64,000 nt of DNA. It comes from Candidatus Desulfofervidaceae bacterium. Lineage in GTDB: Bacteria > Desulfobacterota > Desulfofervidia > Desulfofervidales > Desulfofervidaceae. The number at the start of each line of letters is the position of its first letter. Position 1 is the first letter of the stretch. The notes under the pieces were generated by a model. It had not been told where the DNA came from and made no database searches. It saw only the letters and a program-made list of their open reading frames with translations. The stretch spans positions 124,001-188,000 of the forward strand of contig JALWFG010000011.1 in assembly GCA_027038965.1 (NCBI GenBank). The letters run 5' to 3'. A program made the translations under genes and the position numbers. Below are positions 44,182-53,400 of this stretch, piece after piece.

Positions 44182-45486
44182 ATGATATACAACGATGAAT
44201 ATGAAACCATGCCTAGAGAGGCCTTAGAGGCCATTCAATTAAGGCGTCTAAGGCAAACAGTAGAGCGAGTTTACAATACAGTCCCCTTCTATCGAAAGAG
44301 GTTTGATGAAGCTCACGTCAAACCTGAAGATATAAAGAGTTTGGATGATCTTAAGCGGCTTCCCTTTACTACCAAACAGGATATGCGTGATAACTACCCT
44401 TTTGGACTTTTTGCTGTACCTATGGGGCAGATTGTAAGAATTCACGCTTCTTCAGGCACTACAGGTAAGCCCACAGTAGTTGGTTATACTAGAAGGGATA
44501 TCAAGGTATGGTCAGAGTTAATGGCTAGGGCCTTGGCAGCGGCTGGAGTTACTCAAAATGATATTATTCACAACGCCTATGGTTACGGGCTTTTTACAGG
44601 AGGATTGGGAGTCCATTATGGAGCTGAAACCCTTGGGGCTTCTGTTATTCCAGTATCTGGAGGCAATACCAAGAGGCAGATTACCATTATGAGAGACTTT
44701 AGGCCTACTGTACTTACCTGCACCCCTTCATACTCACTTCATCTAGCCGAGGTAGCTCAAGAAATGGGGGTGGATTTTAAGAAAGATTTGGCTATTAGGG
44801 TAGGTATCTTTGGGGCTGAGCCCTGGTCTGAGGCCATGCGTCAAGAAATTGAAAAGAAACTGGGCATTGATGCGGTAGATATCTACGGGCTGAGTGAGAT
44901 TATGGGGCCAGGTGTAGCCATTGAATGTATTGAAGCCAAAAATGGACTTCACATATTTGAGGACCACTTTATTCCAGAAATCATTGATCCAGAAACCGGT
45001 GAGGTCTTACCATACGGAGAAACAGGAGAACTAGTATTGACGACGATTACCAAAGAGGGTATTCCTTTAATTAGATACCGCACCAGGGACATTTCTACCC
45101 TTTACAAAGAACCATGCAGGTGTGGGCGAACTCTGGTCAGAATGGCCAGGGTGAGAGGAAGAACCGATGATATGCTGATTGTAAGAGGGGTAAATGTTTT
45201 TCCATCTCAAATTGAAAGCATTCTTATGCAATATGAAGAGGTGGCCCCACATTACGTCATTATTGTGGACAGGAAAAAGGCCTTGGACACATTAGAGGTG
45301 CAAGTAGAAATAACCCAACAACTATTTTCTGATGAAGTCCGCAAACTGCAGGAGCTTGAAGGGAAGATTGAAAAGGACATTAAAGAGACCCTAGGTATTT
45401 CCTGTAAGGTAAAATTGGTGGAACCTAAATCCATTGAAAGAAGTGTAGGGAAGGCCAAGCGGGTAATTGATAAAAGGCAGCTTTAA
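44182..45486 (+). CDS. paaK: Phenylacetate-CoA ligase family enzyme
   Basis: A 434-residue AMP-forming aryl-acid CoA ligase. The AMP-binding motif is [17 protein letters not shown] near residue 90; [12 protein letters not shown] near 233, [22 protein letters not shown] near 276 and [21 protein letters not shown] near 328 follow. It forms a pair with the downstream ACT protein, a pairing common in anaerobes where it may serve aryl-acid by-products of aromatic amino acids. Substrate is inferred from family only. Confidence 0.88.
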   Translation: MIYNDEYETMPREALEAIQLRRLRQTVERVYNTVPFYRKRFDEAHVKPEDIKSLDDLKRLPFTTKQDMRDNYPFGLFAVPMGQIVRIHASSGTTGKPTVVGYTRRDIKVWSELMARALAAAGVTQNDIIHNAYGYGLFTGGLGVHYGAETLGASVIPVSGGNTKRQITIMRDFRPTVLTCTPSYSLHLAEVAQEMGVDFKKDLAIRVGIFGAEPWSEAMRQEIEKKLGIDAVDIYGLSEIMGPGVAIECIEAKNGLHIFEDHFIPEIIDPETGEVLPYGETGELVLTTITKEGIPLIRYRTRDISTLYKEPCRCGRTLVRMARVRGRTDDMLIVRGVNVFPSQIESILMQYEEVAPHYVIIVDRKKALDTLEVQVEITQQLFSDEVRKLQELEGKIEKDIKETLGISCKVKLVEPKSIERSVGKAKRVIDKRQL

Positions 45487-45501
45487 ATTGAGGGGGGTTA
45501 A

Positions 45502-45933
45502 ATGAAGGTCATTCAAATATCTGTTTTTTTGGAAAATAGGGCTGGGCGTTTGGCTGAAGTAACAAAGGCCTTGGCCGAGGCCGACATCAATATCCGAGCA
45601 CTTTCTTTAGCGGACACCAGCGATTTTGGCATCTTACGTCTTATTGTAAACAATACAGAAAAGGCATTTGAAGTCTTGAAAGACAATGGGTTTACTGTAG
45701 GTAAAACTGAGGTAATTGCGGTAGAGGTGCCAGACAGACCTGGTGGACTGGCTGCCATTATGGATATCTTGGCCAAAGAAGATATTAATGTGGAATATAT
45801 GTATGCCTTTGTCCAACAAAGTGGGGCCAATGCCGTGATTCTCTTTCGCATAAACGAATTGGATAAAGCGGTGGATGTCCTCACCAAAAATGGTGTTTCT
45901 GTACTTCCCGGGGAAAAGGTTTATCAACTTTAA
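45502..45933 (+). CDS. Tandem ACT domain protein
   Basis: A 143-residue protein of two ACT domains. Residues 1-70 open [29 protein letters not shown]; residues ~72-143 open [28 protein letters not shown] pairs bind amino acids. It lies 15 bases after paaK with a GGGGG site and probably senses an aromatic amino acid for that ligase. No catalytic domain. Confidence 0.9.
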   Translation: MKVIQISVFLENRAGRLAEVTKALAEADINIRALSLADTSDFGILRLIVNNTEKAFEVLKDNGFTVGKTEVIAVEVPDRPGGLAAIMDILAKEDINVEYMYAFVQQSGANAVILFRINELDKAVDVLTKNGVSVLPGEKVYQL

Positions 45934-45936
45934 ATT

Positions 45937-47238
45937 ATGTCCATTATCATTATTGGCGGAGGGTTGGCAGGGGTAGAGGCCGCTTGGCAAATTGTGAGAC
46001 ATGGGCAAAGAGTGATTCTCTATGAAATGCGCCCTCATAAGACCACTCCAGCTCATAAAACTTCCTATTTAGCAGAACTTGTTTGTAGCAATTCCTTACG
46101 GTCTAAAGAAATAAGTACTGCTGTAGGTCTTCTTAAAAAAGAAATGCATCATTTGGGGTCTATTGTTATAGAGGCGGCTTCAAAAACCGCCGTTCCTGCA
46201 GGAAAGGCCTTGGCAGTAGATAGGGAAAGATTTGCCCGATATATCACCCAAAAAATCATTTCTCATCCCTTAATTGAAATTAAAAGAGAAGAAGTAAAAC
46301 GGATACCTGAAGAACAGGTTGTAATCCTGGCCACAGGCCCCCTCACTAGTGATAGTTTGGCAGAACATCTTAGGGAAATAACTGGTCAAGAACATCTTCA
46401 CTTTTATGACGCCATCTCCCCTATTATCTATGCAGATTCTATAAACATGGATATAGCCTTTTTTGCCTCACGCTATGGAAAGGGTAGGGATTATATCAAT
46501 TGTCCCTTAGAGCAAAGGCAATACGAGCGGTTTTATCAAGCCTTGCTTAAGGCCGAGAGAGTGCCTTTGCATGATTTTGAGGAACCGAAATATTTTGAAG
46601 GGTGTCTGCCCATAGAAGTAATGGCCGAACGGGGGAAAGATACCTTGCGTTTTGGTCCTATGAAACCGATAGGTATTGTTGACCCCCGAACAGGTAAGCA
46701 ACCTTATGCCGTAGTCCAACTCAGGCAGGACAATAAAGAGGGCACCTTATACAACATGGTAGGATTTCAAACCAAGCTTAAATGGCCAGAACAAAAGCGT
46801 GTTTTTCGTCTCATTCCAGGGCTTGAGCAGGCAGAGTTTGCTCGCTATGGTAGCATTCATCGCAACACATTTTTGGATGCCCCTAGGGTATTAGATCGAT
46901 ATCTGCGCCTTAAGCGTTGCCCCAATATCTTTGTGGCCGGACAATTGAGCGGGATTGAAGGCTATGTAGAGTCAGCGGCTACAGGAATTCTGGCTGGGTT
47001 GAATGCGGTAAGATACATTAAAAATAAAGGTCTCGTTGTTCCTCCACCTACGACGGCCTTGGGTGCCTTGGTAACTCACTTAACCAATACCGTGAGCAAA
47101 AATTTTCAACCGATGAATATCAATTGGGGACTTTTCCCAAAATTGGATAAAAAGGCACCTAGAAAAGAGCGGGGCAAATTATATGCCCATCGGGGGGAAA
47201 TTGATTTTGAGGCCTGGCTTAAAGATGCCCTCCTATAA
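45937..47238 (+). CDS. trmFO: tRNA (uracil-54-C5) methyltransferase, folate-dependent, TrmFO
   Basis: A 433-residue FAD enzyme that makes ribothymidine at tRNA position 54 using methylenetetrahydrofolate. FAD loop IIIGGGLAGVEAAWQIV at the start, EMRPHKTTPAHKTSYLAELVCSNSLRS near 32-60 (read as the two family blocks), DAISPIIYADSINMD near 155, and GQLSGIEGYVESAATGILAGLNA near 332. It begins four bases after the ACT gene without its own clear ribosome site. Confidence 0.95.
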   Translation: MSIIIIGGGLAGVEAAWQIVRHGQRVILYEMRPHKTTPAHKTSYLAELVCSNSLRSKEISTAVGLLKKEMHHLGSIVIEAASKTAVPAGKALAVDRERFARYITQKIISHPLIEIKREEVKRIPEEQVVILATGPLTSDSLAEHLREITGQEHLHFYDAISPIIYADSINMDIAFFASRYGKGRDYINCPLEQRQYERFYQALLKAERVPLHDFEEPKYFEGCLPIEVMAERGKDTLRFGPMKPIGIVDPRTGKQPYAVVQLRQDNKEGTLYNMVGFQTKLKWPEQKRVFRLIPGLEQAEFARYGSIHRNTFLDAPRVLDRYLRLKRCPNIFVAGQLSGIEGYVESAATGILAGLNAVRYIKNKGLVVPPPTTALGALVTHLTNTVSKNFQPMNINWGLFPKLDKKAPRKERGKLYAHRGEIDFEAWLKDALL

Positions 47239-47887
47239 AGAAGCCGTTCAAATCCAGCAGAGGCTAAGAGAGAAGGTCGTTTTGAAACCTCCCTTAGGCT
47301 TCTTTCCCCATCTAGTAGCGGGCACCGATGTTTCTTATAGTCGGGAAGATAAGATGTTTTATGCGGTAGTAGTAGTCTTGGAATTAAAAAGCTTGAGTTT
47401 AATTGAAAAACAGGTTGTGATAGGCAGGACAGAATTTCCCTATATCCCCGGCCTTCTCTCATTCCGTGAAGCCCCCTTTTTAATAAAAGCCATTGCCAAA
47501 CTAAAGCATCGGCCAGAAGTTATTTTGGTAGATGGTCAGGGCATTGCCCATCCCAGAAGGATTGGACTTGCTAGCCATCTGGGAGTATTATTACAAATAC
47601 CCACAATTGGATGTGCCAAATCCAGATTGGTTGGCACATATGGTCACTTACCTGATAGAGCTGGCTTTTACAGTATCCTGAAGGATAAGGGAGAGGAGGT
47701 TGGAATCGTATTGCGGACACGTCGAGGGGTAAAACCCATATTTGTTTCCCCGGGCCATTTAATGGATATAAAAACGGCCTATCAGTTGGTCATTCGGTGT
47801 CTTAAAGGCTATCGTTTGCCTGAGCCTATTAGAATGGCCCATATTGTAGCCAATCAAACCCGCCTAGCAGTAACAAGACAAGGGTAG
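47225..47887 (+). CDS. nfi: Endonuclease V
   Basis: A 220-residue endonuclease cleaving near deaminated bases such as inosine. Active-site blocks: VAGTDVSYSR near residue 34, FPYIPGLLSFREAP near 73, VDGQGIAHPRRIGLASHLG near 104 and GCAKSRLVG near 130. I chose the ATG at 47225, giving a 14-base overlap with trmFO; an ATG at 47183 would give 56 bases of overlap and extra non-family residues. Confidence 0.92.
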   Translation: MPSYKEAVQIQQRLREKVVLKPPLGFFPHLVAGTDVSYSREDKMFYAVVVVLELKSLSLIEKQVVIGRTEFPYIPGLLSFREAPFLIKAIAKLKHRPEVILVDGQGIAHPRRIGLASHLGVLLQIPTIGCAKSRLVGTYGHLPDRAGFYSILKDKGEEVGIVLRTRRGVKPIFVSPGHLMDIKTAYQLVIRCLKGYRLPEPIRMAHIVANQTRLAVTRQG

Positions 47888-47891
47888 GTTT

Positions 47892-48812
47892 ATGAAGATC
47901 CTTATTATTCACTTTGGGGCCTTAGGCGATTTACTTTTATCCAGGCTTAGCCTATTGAGCCTTAGAGATTTTTTTAAACAGGCCGAATTTCATTTTATTG
48001 GGCATTCTTATTTGGTTTCTCTTATCAAAGAAGAAATGGACATAAAACATATTTACGAAGCCGATAAATTTTTGTTTCTTTTGTATCAAAAAGAGGGCAA
48101 AAAACTGTGGGAGAAGTATGACAAAATTGTGATTTTTGCGAGAAAATTTCCATGTCAGTGGCAGGAAAACCTCAAAAATGTTCCCACCCTATTTATTCAA
48201 ACTATCCCGGCCGAAGATATAAAAATACCCATTTTTGAATTTCAATTTAACCAAATAAGAAGATGTCTACCCATAGAAGGAAAGTTATCGTTTAAACCTT
48301 TAAAAGTCAAAAATAAAAGGAGTTTTACCTTTGATCTTTTAATCCATCCTGGCAGTGGAAGCCCCTTTAAAAATTGGCCTGCCAAAAATTTTGTAAAGGT
48401 AATAAGGCATTTTGCCCATTTTAAACTGGGTCTCATTTCAGGACCTGCAGATGAAGCCCCCACTCAGGAGATTGTAAGCCAATTAGGGGAGGCATCGTTT
48501 AAATTATCCGTTTTAAGAGGACATTCCCTGCCTGAAATAGCCAGAATTATAAAAGACAGCAAGGCCTATTTGGGAAATGACTCTGGAATAAGCCATTTAG
48601 CCGCGGCAGTAGGCACTTCTAGTTTTATAATCTTTGGCCCTACTGATTTCCATCTATGGCGCCCTTGGGGTGAGACCACCATATTTGCCCCTAAGATTGA
48701 TTGCGCCCCTTGTGATGAAGTCCTTCGAAGAAAATGCCCTCACAGAAAATGTCTGGAACAAATCCGTCCTGAGGAGGTTATAGCAACCTTAAAAAGGCAC
48801 TTTTGCCTTTAA
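47892..48812 (+). CDS. Glycosyltransferase family 9 (heptosyltransferase-like)
   Basis: A 306-residue GT9 protein. N-terminal motif IIHFGALGDLLLSRLSLLSLRD; C-terminal nucleotide-sugar site HPGSGSPFKNWPAKNF near 153 and AYLGNDSGISHLAAAVGTSSFIIFGPTD near 219-248, followed by a Cys-rich segment CAPCDEVLRRKCPHRKCLE as in WaaC/WaaF relatives. It should transfer a heptose or other sugar to LPS core. It lies four bases after nfi and faces manC. Confidence 0.85.
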   Translation: MKILIIHFGALGDLLLSRLSLLSLRDFFKQAEFHFIGHSYLVSLIKEEMDIKHIYEADKFLFLLYQKEGKKLWEKYDKIVIFARKFPCQWQENLKNVPTLFIQTIPAEDIKIPIFEFQFNQIRRCLPIEGKLSFKPLKVKNKRSFTFDLLIHPGSGSPFKNWPAKNFVKVIRHFAHFKLGLISGPADEAPTQEIVSQLGEASFKLSVLRGHSLPEIARIIKDSKAYLGNDSGISHLAAAVGTSSFIIFGPTDFHLWRPWGETTIFAPKIDCAPCDEVLRRKCPHRKCLEQIRPEEVIATLKRHFCL

Positions 48813-48852
48813 GAGATGGTTCATGGTGAATTAGTTGAGCAGATAAAAATGT

Positions 48853-50241
48853 CTATTTTCGTCCATAGACGTCCTCAAAACGGACAATGTCGTCTTCTTC
48901 CACATATTCACCTACTTGAATTTCAATGATTTCAAGGGGAATTTTCCCGGGATTTTCCAGTCTGTGGGTAGTGGATTTGGGGACATAGGTGCTTTCGTTT
49001 TCATGGACGTAGTATTCTTTGTCTCCAATGGTAACCTTGGCGGTACCCTTTACCACAACCCAATGTTCACTCCTATGATAATGCATTTGTAAAGAAAGTC
49101 TTTCCCCTTGGTTGACCACGATTTTCTTTATTTTATATCTGGGACCCTCTTCAAGGACGGTGTAATTACCCCAAGGGCGATAGGTAGTTACATGCTCTAT
49201 GGCCTCTTTCCTATGATTTTGCTTTAAGGTTTTTACAATTTCTTTTACCTCTTGGGACCTGCCTCGCTTGGCTAGAAGCAAGGCATCATCAGTTTCAACA
49301 ACGATCATATCTTCAAGTCCAATGGTGGCTAAAAGACGCCTGCCTCCTATAATTAGGCTATTTTTAGTGTCATTGGCAATGACATTTCCCCTCTTTATAT
49401 TTCCTTTAGTATCCTTTTCAGAGATTTCATAGACGCTATCCCAAGAGCCTACATCTGACCAAGTAAGATTGAGAGGAAAGACAGCCACATCTTGGGATTT
49501 TTCCATGACGGCATAGTCTATAGAGATTGCAGGCATGGCCTCAAAGTTGGCTATAAATTCCTCAAACCCACCTTGATAAATCTGCTCATATATCGCAGGG
49601 GCATGTTGTTTAAAATTTTTGAGCATATCCTTCATAGAAAAGACAAAAATACCTGCATTCCAAAAATAACATCCCTCTAAGAGATACTTCTTGGCAGTTT
49701 CCAAATCGGGTTTCTCCACAAATTTTTCTACCTTATATGCCTCATCAGAGATTGGCTCACCGGCCTTGATGTATCCATAACCCGTCTCGGGCCGATAGGG
49801 TTGTATGCCAAAGGTAAAAATATACCCTCTTTTTGCTAATGTAGCTGCCTTTCTTACACAGTCGGCAAAATCATCTTCAGGAGAAATGATGTGATCAGAA
49901 GGGCAAACAAGTAAAACTTCCTTCTCTTTACAGCCAAGTTTATTGAGAAGGTAGCTTATGGCCAAGGCAATGGCTGGAGCGGTATTTTTGGCCACGGGCT
50001 CTAAGACTATCTGGTCTATTTTAACTCCGATTTCTTCTAACTCGTTTAAGACATGGAATTTATAGGCTTCATTGGTCATAATGACAACGTCTGAAGGAGA
50101 AACAAATTTGAGACACCTTTTGACCGTATTTTGCAAAAGAGATTGGTCGTTTTGTAAGTGCAGGAATTGTTTGGGATAGTTTTTGCGGGATATGGGCCAT
50201 AGTCTTGTGCCACTTCCCCCAGCAAGAATAACGGCCTTCAC
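48853..50241 (-). CDS. manC: Mannose-1-phosphate guanylyltransferase / mannose-6-phosphate isomerase
   Basis: A 462-residue bifunctional enzyme for GDP-mannose. N-terminal nucleotidyltransferase motif ILAGGSGTRLWPISRKNYPKQF; FVEKPDLETAKKYL near 165 and WSDVGSWDSVYEI near 258; C-terminal cupin isomerase domain with SLQMHYHRSEHWVVVKGTAKV near 382. The start is GTG at 50241, with GGAG eight bases upstream. Supplies GDP-mannose for polysaccharide or LPS. Confidence 0.94.
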   Translation of the reverse strand: MKAVILAGGSGTRLWPISRKNYPKQFLHLQNDQSLLQNTVKRCLKFVSPSDVVIMTNEAYKFHVLNELEEIGVKIDQIVLEPVAKNTAPAIALAISYLLNKLGCKEKEVLLVCPSDHIISPEDDFADCVRKAATLAKRGYIFTFGIQPYRPETGYGYIKAGEPISDEAYKVEKFVEKPDLETAKKYLLEGCYFWNAGIFVFSMKDMLKNFKQHAPAIYEQIYQGGFEEFIANFEAMPAISIDYAVMEKSQDVAVFPLNLTWSDVGSWDSVYEISEKDTKGNIKRGNVIANDTKNSLIIGGRRLLATIGLEDMIVVETDDALLLAKRGRSQEVKEIVKTLKQNHRKEAIEHVTTYRPWGNYTVLEEGPRYKIKKIVVNQGERLSLQMHYHRSEHWVVVKGTAKVTIGDKEYYVHENESTYVPKSTTHRLENPGKIPLEIIEIQVGEYVEEDDIVRFEDVYGRK

Positions 50242-50310
50242 CTTAAGCTCCTTTTGAAGATTCCAAAAGCCAAACTGAAATTTTAGCCAATTTTAAATAA
50301 TATGTTGCTA

Positions 50311-50339
50311 AGTATGACACAGCCTATTCAGGAAGTCAA
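50311..50339 (-). promoter_or_regulatory. Sigma70 promoter of manC
   Basis: On the minus strand TTGACT, 17 bases, CATACT, about 70 bases before the GTG start. The -35 lies at the edge of the repeat that flanks the coiled-coil gene. Confidence 0.55.
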
Positions 50340-50433
50340 TTACTTAATCTCTAGTTGTTAAACTTTAAGTGTTAAGGAAGGATTTTCTATTTACCCATTC
50401 AATCTTGACTGTCCACTATCAACCAAATTAAGA
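50335..50433 (+). repeat. Imperfect direct repeat, left copy
   Basis: Shares an ordered set of blocks with 50995-51103: GTCAAT, TTAGTTGTTAA-type, TTTTAAGT/GTTAAG, GAAG-TTTTCT, TTACCCATTC and ACTATCAAC. The two copies have the same orientation and flank one gene. The copies have drifted, chiefly in the number of GTTTTAA/GTGTTAA units. Confidence 0.65.
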
Positions 50434-50439
50434 TTTTAA

Positions 50440-50964
50440 CTACAATACTCCCCTAGGGGGCAAGAGTTTTTCTATGAGGCCTTTAAGAAAGGCAAGTTCC
50501 TTTTCATGGGCCTTAAGGGTGGATTCAAGACTGGTTTGTCTTTTCTGCATCTGCCACTGCATACGTAAAACAAAGCCCATAATCACTAGCGAAATGGTAA
50601 TAAAAACTCCAAACATCCATTGCAGGGTGTCAAAGCGGCCATTCATTTCGGCCCGCAGGTCATCAATACGTCTATTAACATCATCAATGCGCTTGTTAAC
50701 ACCATCAATCCGTCCATTAAGCTTTTTATCCAAATCGTCAATGCGTTTATTAAGCTTTTTATCTAAATCATTAATGCGTTCATTAAGGCTTTTATCTAAG
50801 CCATCAATCCGTTTATTTAGGGCCTTCTGTCCCTCTTCTAGCCGAGTTAGCCTTTCTACGATTTCTCTGTCGGTTATCCTTGGAGCTACCTGAACGGCAC
50901 TGCTCGTCAGGGGGGATGACAACAATATTGTAATAATTAAAACAAAAACAGCTCTTCTTTCCAT
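50440..50964 (-). CDS. Coiled-coil protein with heptad repeats and C-terminal membrane anchor
   Basis: A 174-residue protein. Signal-like N-terminus (~1-24), then a long coiled coil (~35-110) made of 11-residue repeats of the type (N/D)-(E/K)-R-I-(D/N)-D-L-D-K-K-L, at least six in a row; one membrane segment near residues 116-137 and a second short coil. Similar proteins are common orphan genes in Desulfobacterota and related to DUF1640/hemolysin XhlA-like coils, with no known function. Promoter TTGACA-17-TAAGTT ends six bases before the ATG. Confidence 0.75.
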   Translation of the reverse strand: MERRAVFVLIITILLSSPLTSSAVQVAPRITDREIVERLTRLEEGQKALNKRIDGLDKSLNERINDLDKKLNKRIDDLDKKLNGRIDGVNKRIDDVNRRIDDLRAEMNGRFDTLQWMFGVFITISLVIMGFVLRMQWQMQKRQTSLESTLKAHEKELAFLKGLIEKLLPPRGVL

Positions 50965-50970
50965 GCTTCT

Positions 50971-50999
50971 AACTTACCAAAATGGGCTGGCCATGTCAA
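50971..50999 (-). promoter_or_regulatory. Sigma70 promoter of coiled-coil gene, predicted leaderless
   Basis: On the minus strand TTGACA, 17 bases, TAAGTT, six bases before the ATG. The -35 uses the first bases of the right repeat copy. Confidence 0.75.
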
Positions 51000-51103
51000 T
51001 CAATTAGTCCTTAGTTGTTAAGTTTTAAGTTTTAAGTGTTAAGTGTTAAAGAAGTTTTCTCCTCTACAACCTCTACTTACCCATTCACTATCAACTAAAA
51101 TAT
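50995..51103 (+). repeat. Imperfect direct repeat, right copy
   Basis: Partner of 50335-50433. It contains four GTT(T/G)TAA-type heptamers in tandem (51016-51050). It lies exactly between two divergent promoters, and both of their -35 boxes touch its ends. Confidence 0.65.
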
Positions 51104-51131
51104 TGACTAAATAGGAAGCATGATTTAAAAC
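51103..51131 (+). promoter_or_regulatory. Sigma70 promoter of ahbC-hemB, predicted leaderless
   Basis: TTGACT, 17 bases, TAAAAC, ending nine bases before the ahbC ATG. The intervening AAAACCACT has no Shine-Dalgarno. Confidence 0.7.
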
Positions 51132-51140
51132 AAAACCACT

Positions 51141-52325
51141 ATGATTGGGATATCAAAATTATATTGTGGCACGGTAGAACCGTCTGATCCCTTAAGATAC
51201 GGACGGAAGACGAAAAAATTGCCTTCTCATTTGCTTCAGTTTGCCCTGGACAAAAAGCCTATTGTGGTCTGGAATTGTACTAGAAGGTGCAATTTAAAAT
51301 GTAAACACTGTTATGCCCAGGCAGAGGATAGAGATTTTGCTAATGAATTGAGCACCGAAGAGGGCAAATGCTTGATTGATGACTTGGCTCAGTTTGGTTG
51401 CCCAGTCCTTCTCTTTTCTGGCGGAGAGCCTTTGGTAAGAAAGGATGTCTTGGAACTGGCTGCCTATGCTGTCAAGAAGGGACTAAGGGTGGTGTTTTCT
51501 ACTAATGGGACTTTAATTACCAAAGAGATGGCCAAACGCCTTAAAGAAATTGGCACTTCTTATGTTGGTATCAGCCTTGATGGGACCGAACCCGTCCATG
51601 ATGCCTTTAGGGGCGTTGCCGGGGCCTTTAAAAAGGCCATAGAAGGCATAAGAAACTGCAAGGAAATTGGGCTTAAAGTAGGATTACGTTTTACCATTTT
51701 TAAGGGAAATTATCAAGAGATTCCCGCTATATTCGACCTCGTAGAGAAAGAAGAGATAGATCGGGTTTGTTTTTATCACTTAGTTTATTCAGGTAGGGGT
51801 AGTGCCTTGATTAAAGAGGACCTCTCCCATGAAGAGACTAGAAAGGTGGTGGACTTGATAATTGATCGTACCTATGACCTTTTTAGGCGGGGTAAACCCA
51901 AAGAGGTTTTAACAGTCGATAATCATGCCGATGGTCCCTATGTTTACTTGAGGATGTTAAAAGAGGGGAATCCTAGGGCCCCTGAAGTGCTGGAGCTTCT
52001 GAAGATGAATGAAGGTAATAGTTCTGGTGTGGGCATTGGATGTGTAAGTTGGGATGGTGAGGTATATGCCGATCAATTCTGGCGGCAACATAGCTTTGGG
52101 AATATCCGTAAGCGGCCTTTTAGTGAAATTTGGACTGATACCTCAAATCCCCTTATGGCGAAGTTGAAGGAGAAAAAGAAACATGTCAAGGGGCGTTGTA
52201 GCCAATGCAGATGGCTCGATCTGTGTGCTGGCAACTTTAGGGCCCGGGCTGAGGCGTATTATGGGGATATCTGGGCCCCAGATCCTGCTTGTTATTTGAC
52301 CGATGACGAAATCGGCCTTAAATAG
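51141..52325 (+). CDS. ahbC: Radical SAM Fe-coproporphyrin III synthase AhbC
   Basis: A 394-residue radical SAM/SPASM enzyme of the siroheme-dependent heme pathway; it removes the two acetate side chains of 12,18-didecarboxysiroheme. The opening [20 protein letters not shown] is characteristic. The SAM cluster is [12 protein letters not shown] near residue 47 and the GGEPL motif lies near 93. The SPASM Cys set is at the end ([23 protein letters not shown]). Next to hemB, 11 bases away, as in other sulfate reducers. The related AhbD is less likely because of the N-terminal signature. Confidence 0.83.
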   Translation: MIGISKLYCGTVEPSDPLRYGRKTKKLPSHLLQFALDKKPIVVWNCTRRCNLKCKHCYAQAEDRDFANELSTEEGKCLIDDLAQFGCPVLLFSGGEPLVRKDVLELAAYAVKKGLRVVFSTNGTLITKEMAKRLKEIGTSYVGISLDGTEPVHDAFRGVAGAFKKAIEGIRNCKEIGLKVGLRFTIFKGNYQEIPAIFDLVEKEEIDRVCFYHLVYSGRGSALIKEDLSHEETRKVVDLIIDRTYDLFRRGKPKEVLTVDNHADGPYVYLRMLKEGNPRAPEVLELLKMNEGNSSGVGIGCVSWDGEVYADQFWRQHSFGNIRKRPFSEIWTDTSNPLMAKLKEKKKHVKGRCSQCRWLDLCAGNFRARAEAYYGDIWAPDPACYLTDDEIGLK

Positions 52326-52336
52326 AGGAGGCTAAC

Positions 52337-53308
52337 ATGTTTTTCCCGATTTATCGACCCCGTCGTTTACGCAGGAATGAAAGCCTGCGTCGTATGATTC
52401 GCGAAACCCACTTGAGAAAAGACGATTTTATTTTTCCTATGTTTGTTGTGCCTGGCAAAAGAGTAAAAGAACCAATTCCTTCTATGCCAGGGATATTTCG
52501 CTTTTCTATCGATGAACTTGTTAAAGAGGTTAAGGAAGTTTATAGCCTTGATATCCCGGCCATTATTCTCTTTGGTATCCCTGAAAAGAAGGATGAGGTA
52601 GGTAGCGAGGCCTATGCTAAAGATGGCATTATTCAGAGGGCCATCGCCGCTATAAAGGATGCTGTTCCAGAAATGATTGTAATTACCGATGTTTGCCTTT
52701 GTGAATATACCAGTCATGGGCACTGTGGGATTATCAAAAACGGAGAAGTAGATAACGATGCTACCTTAAAACTGTTGGCCAAGGAGGCGGTTACTCATGC
52801 CGAGGCCGGGGCAGATATGGTGGCGCCATCTGATATGATGGATGGTAGGGTAAAGGCCATAAGGGATGCCCTTGATAAGGCAGGTTTTTCCCACATTCCC
52901 ATTATGTCATATGCCGTAAAGTATGCCTCTGCCTTTTATGGTCCTTTCAGAGATGCAGCCGAGTCAGCACCTCAATTTGGCGATAGAAGAAGCTATCAAA
53001 TGGATCCCCCAAATGCTAGGGAGGCGATTAGGGAGGCAAATTTGGATGTGGCCGAAGGGGCAGATATTATCATGGTAAAACCGGCCTTGCCTTATTTGGA
53101 TATTGTTTATCGGGTAAAAGAAGCAGTTAATCGTCCTATTGCTGCTTATAATGTCAGTGGTGAATATGCAATGCTTAAGGCAGCGGCTGCCAATGGTTGG
53201 CTTGATGAAAAGAGGGTGGTGTTAGAGGCCTTGGTCAGTATTAAAAGGGCGGGAGCGGATTTGATTCTTACTTATTTTGCTAAAGATGTAGCCAAATGGC
53301 TTGATTAG
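52337..53308 (+). CDS. hemB: Porphobilinogen synthase (delta-aminolevulinate dehydratase)
   Basis: A 323-residue enzyme joining two 5-aminolevulinate molecules. Opening [19 protein letters not shown] and FPMFVVPG; zinc site [13 protein letters not shown] near residue 120; Schiff-base lysines in [14 protein letters not shown] near 195 and [12 protein letters not shown] near 248; a family block [17 protein letters not shown] lies near 164. An AGGAGG site precedes the start. Co-transcribed with ahbC. Confidence 0.96.
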   Translation: MFFPIYRPRRLRRNESLRRMIRETHLRKDDFIFPMFVVPGKRVKEPIPSMPGIFRFSIDELVKEVKEVYSLDIPAIILFGIPEKKDEVGSEAYAKDGIIQRAIAAIKDAVPEMIVITDVCLCEYTSHGHCGIIKNGEVDNDATLKLLAKEAVTHAEAGADMVAPSDMMDGRVKAIRDALDKAGFSHIPIMSYAVKYASAFYGPFRDAAESAPQFGDRRSYQMDPPNAREAIREANLDVAEGADIIMVKPALPYLDIVYRVKEAVNRPIAAYNVSGEYAMLKAAAANGWLDEKRVVLEALVSIKRAGADLILTYFAKDVAKWLD

Positions 53309-53365
53309 GTTGAGGTTATTAATCTAACGAGCATCTGTCTTAAAGTTTCATTAAACTCAAGTAAG

Positions 53366-53394
53366 TTGACGTCTACTTTTTTTTGATGTAAGAA
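53366..53394 (+). promoter_or_regulatory. Possible sigma70 promoter of HTH-PBP regulator
   Basis: TTGACG, 17 bases, TAAGAA, ending six bases before the ATG at 53401. Good -35, weak -10; fits the leaderless pattern seen elsewhere in the window. Confidence 0.5.
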
Positions 53395-53400
53395 AGTTGC

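Noticed and set aside
45513-45887. A 124-codon frame antisense to the tandem ACT gene
   Set aside because: The sense strand encodes two clear ACT domains; the antisense product is Ser/Thr-rich noise.
50640-50830. Regular 33-bp repeats that at first look like a CRISPR array
   Set aside because: The units are directly adjacent with no spacers and translate as a continuous coiled coil of the minus-strand gene.
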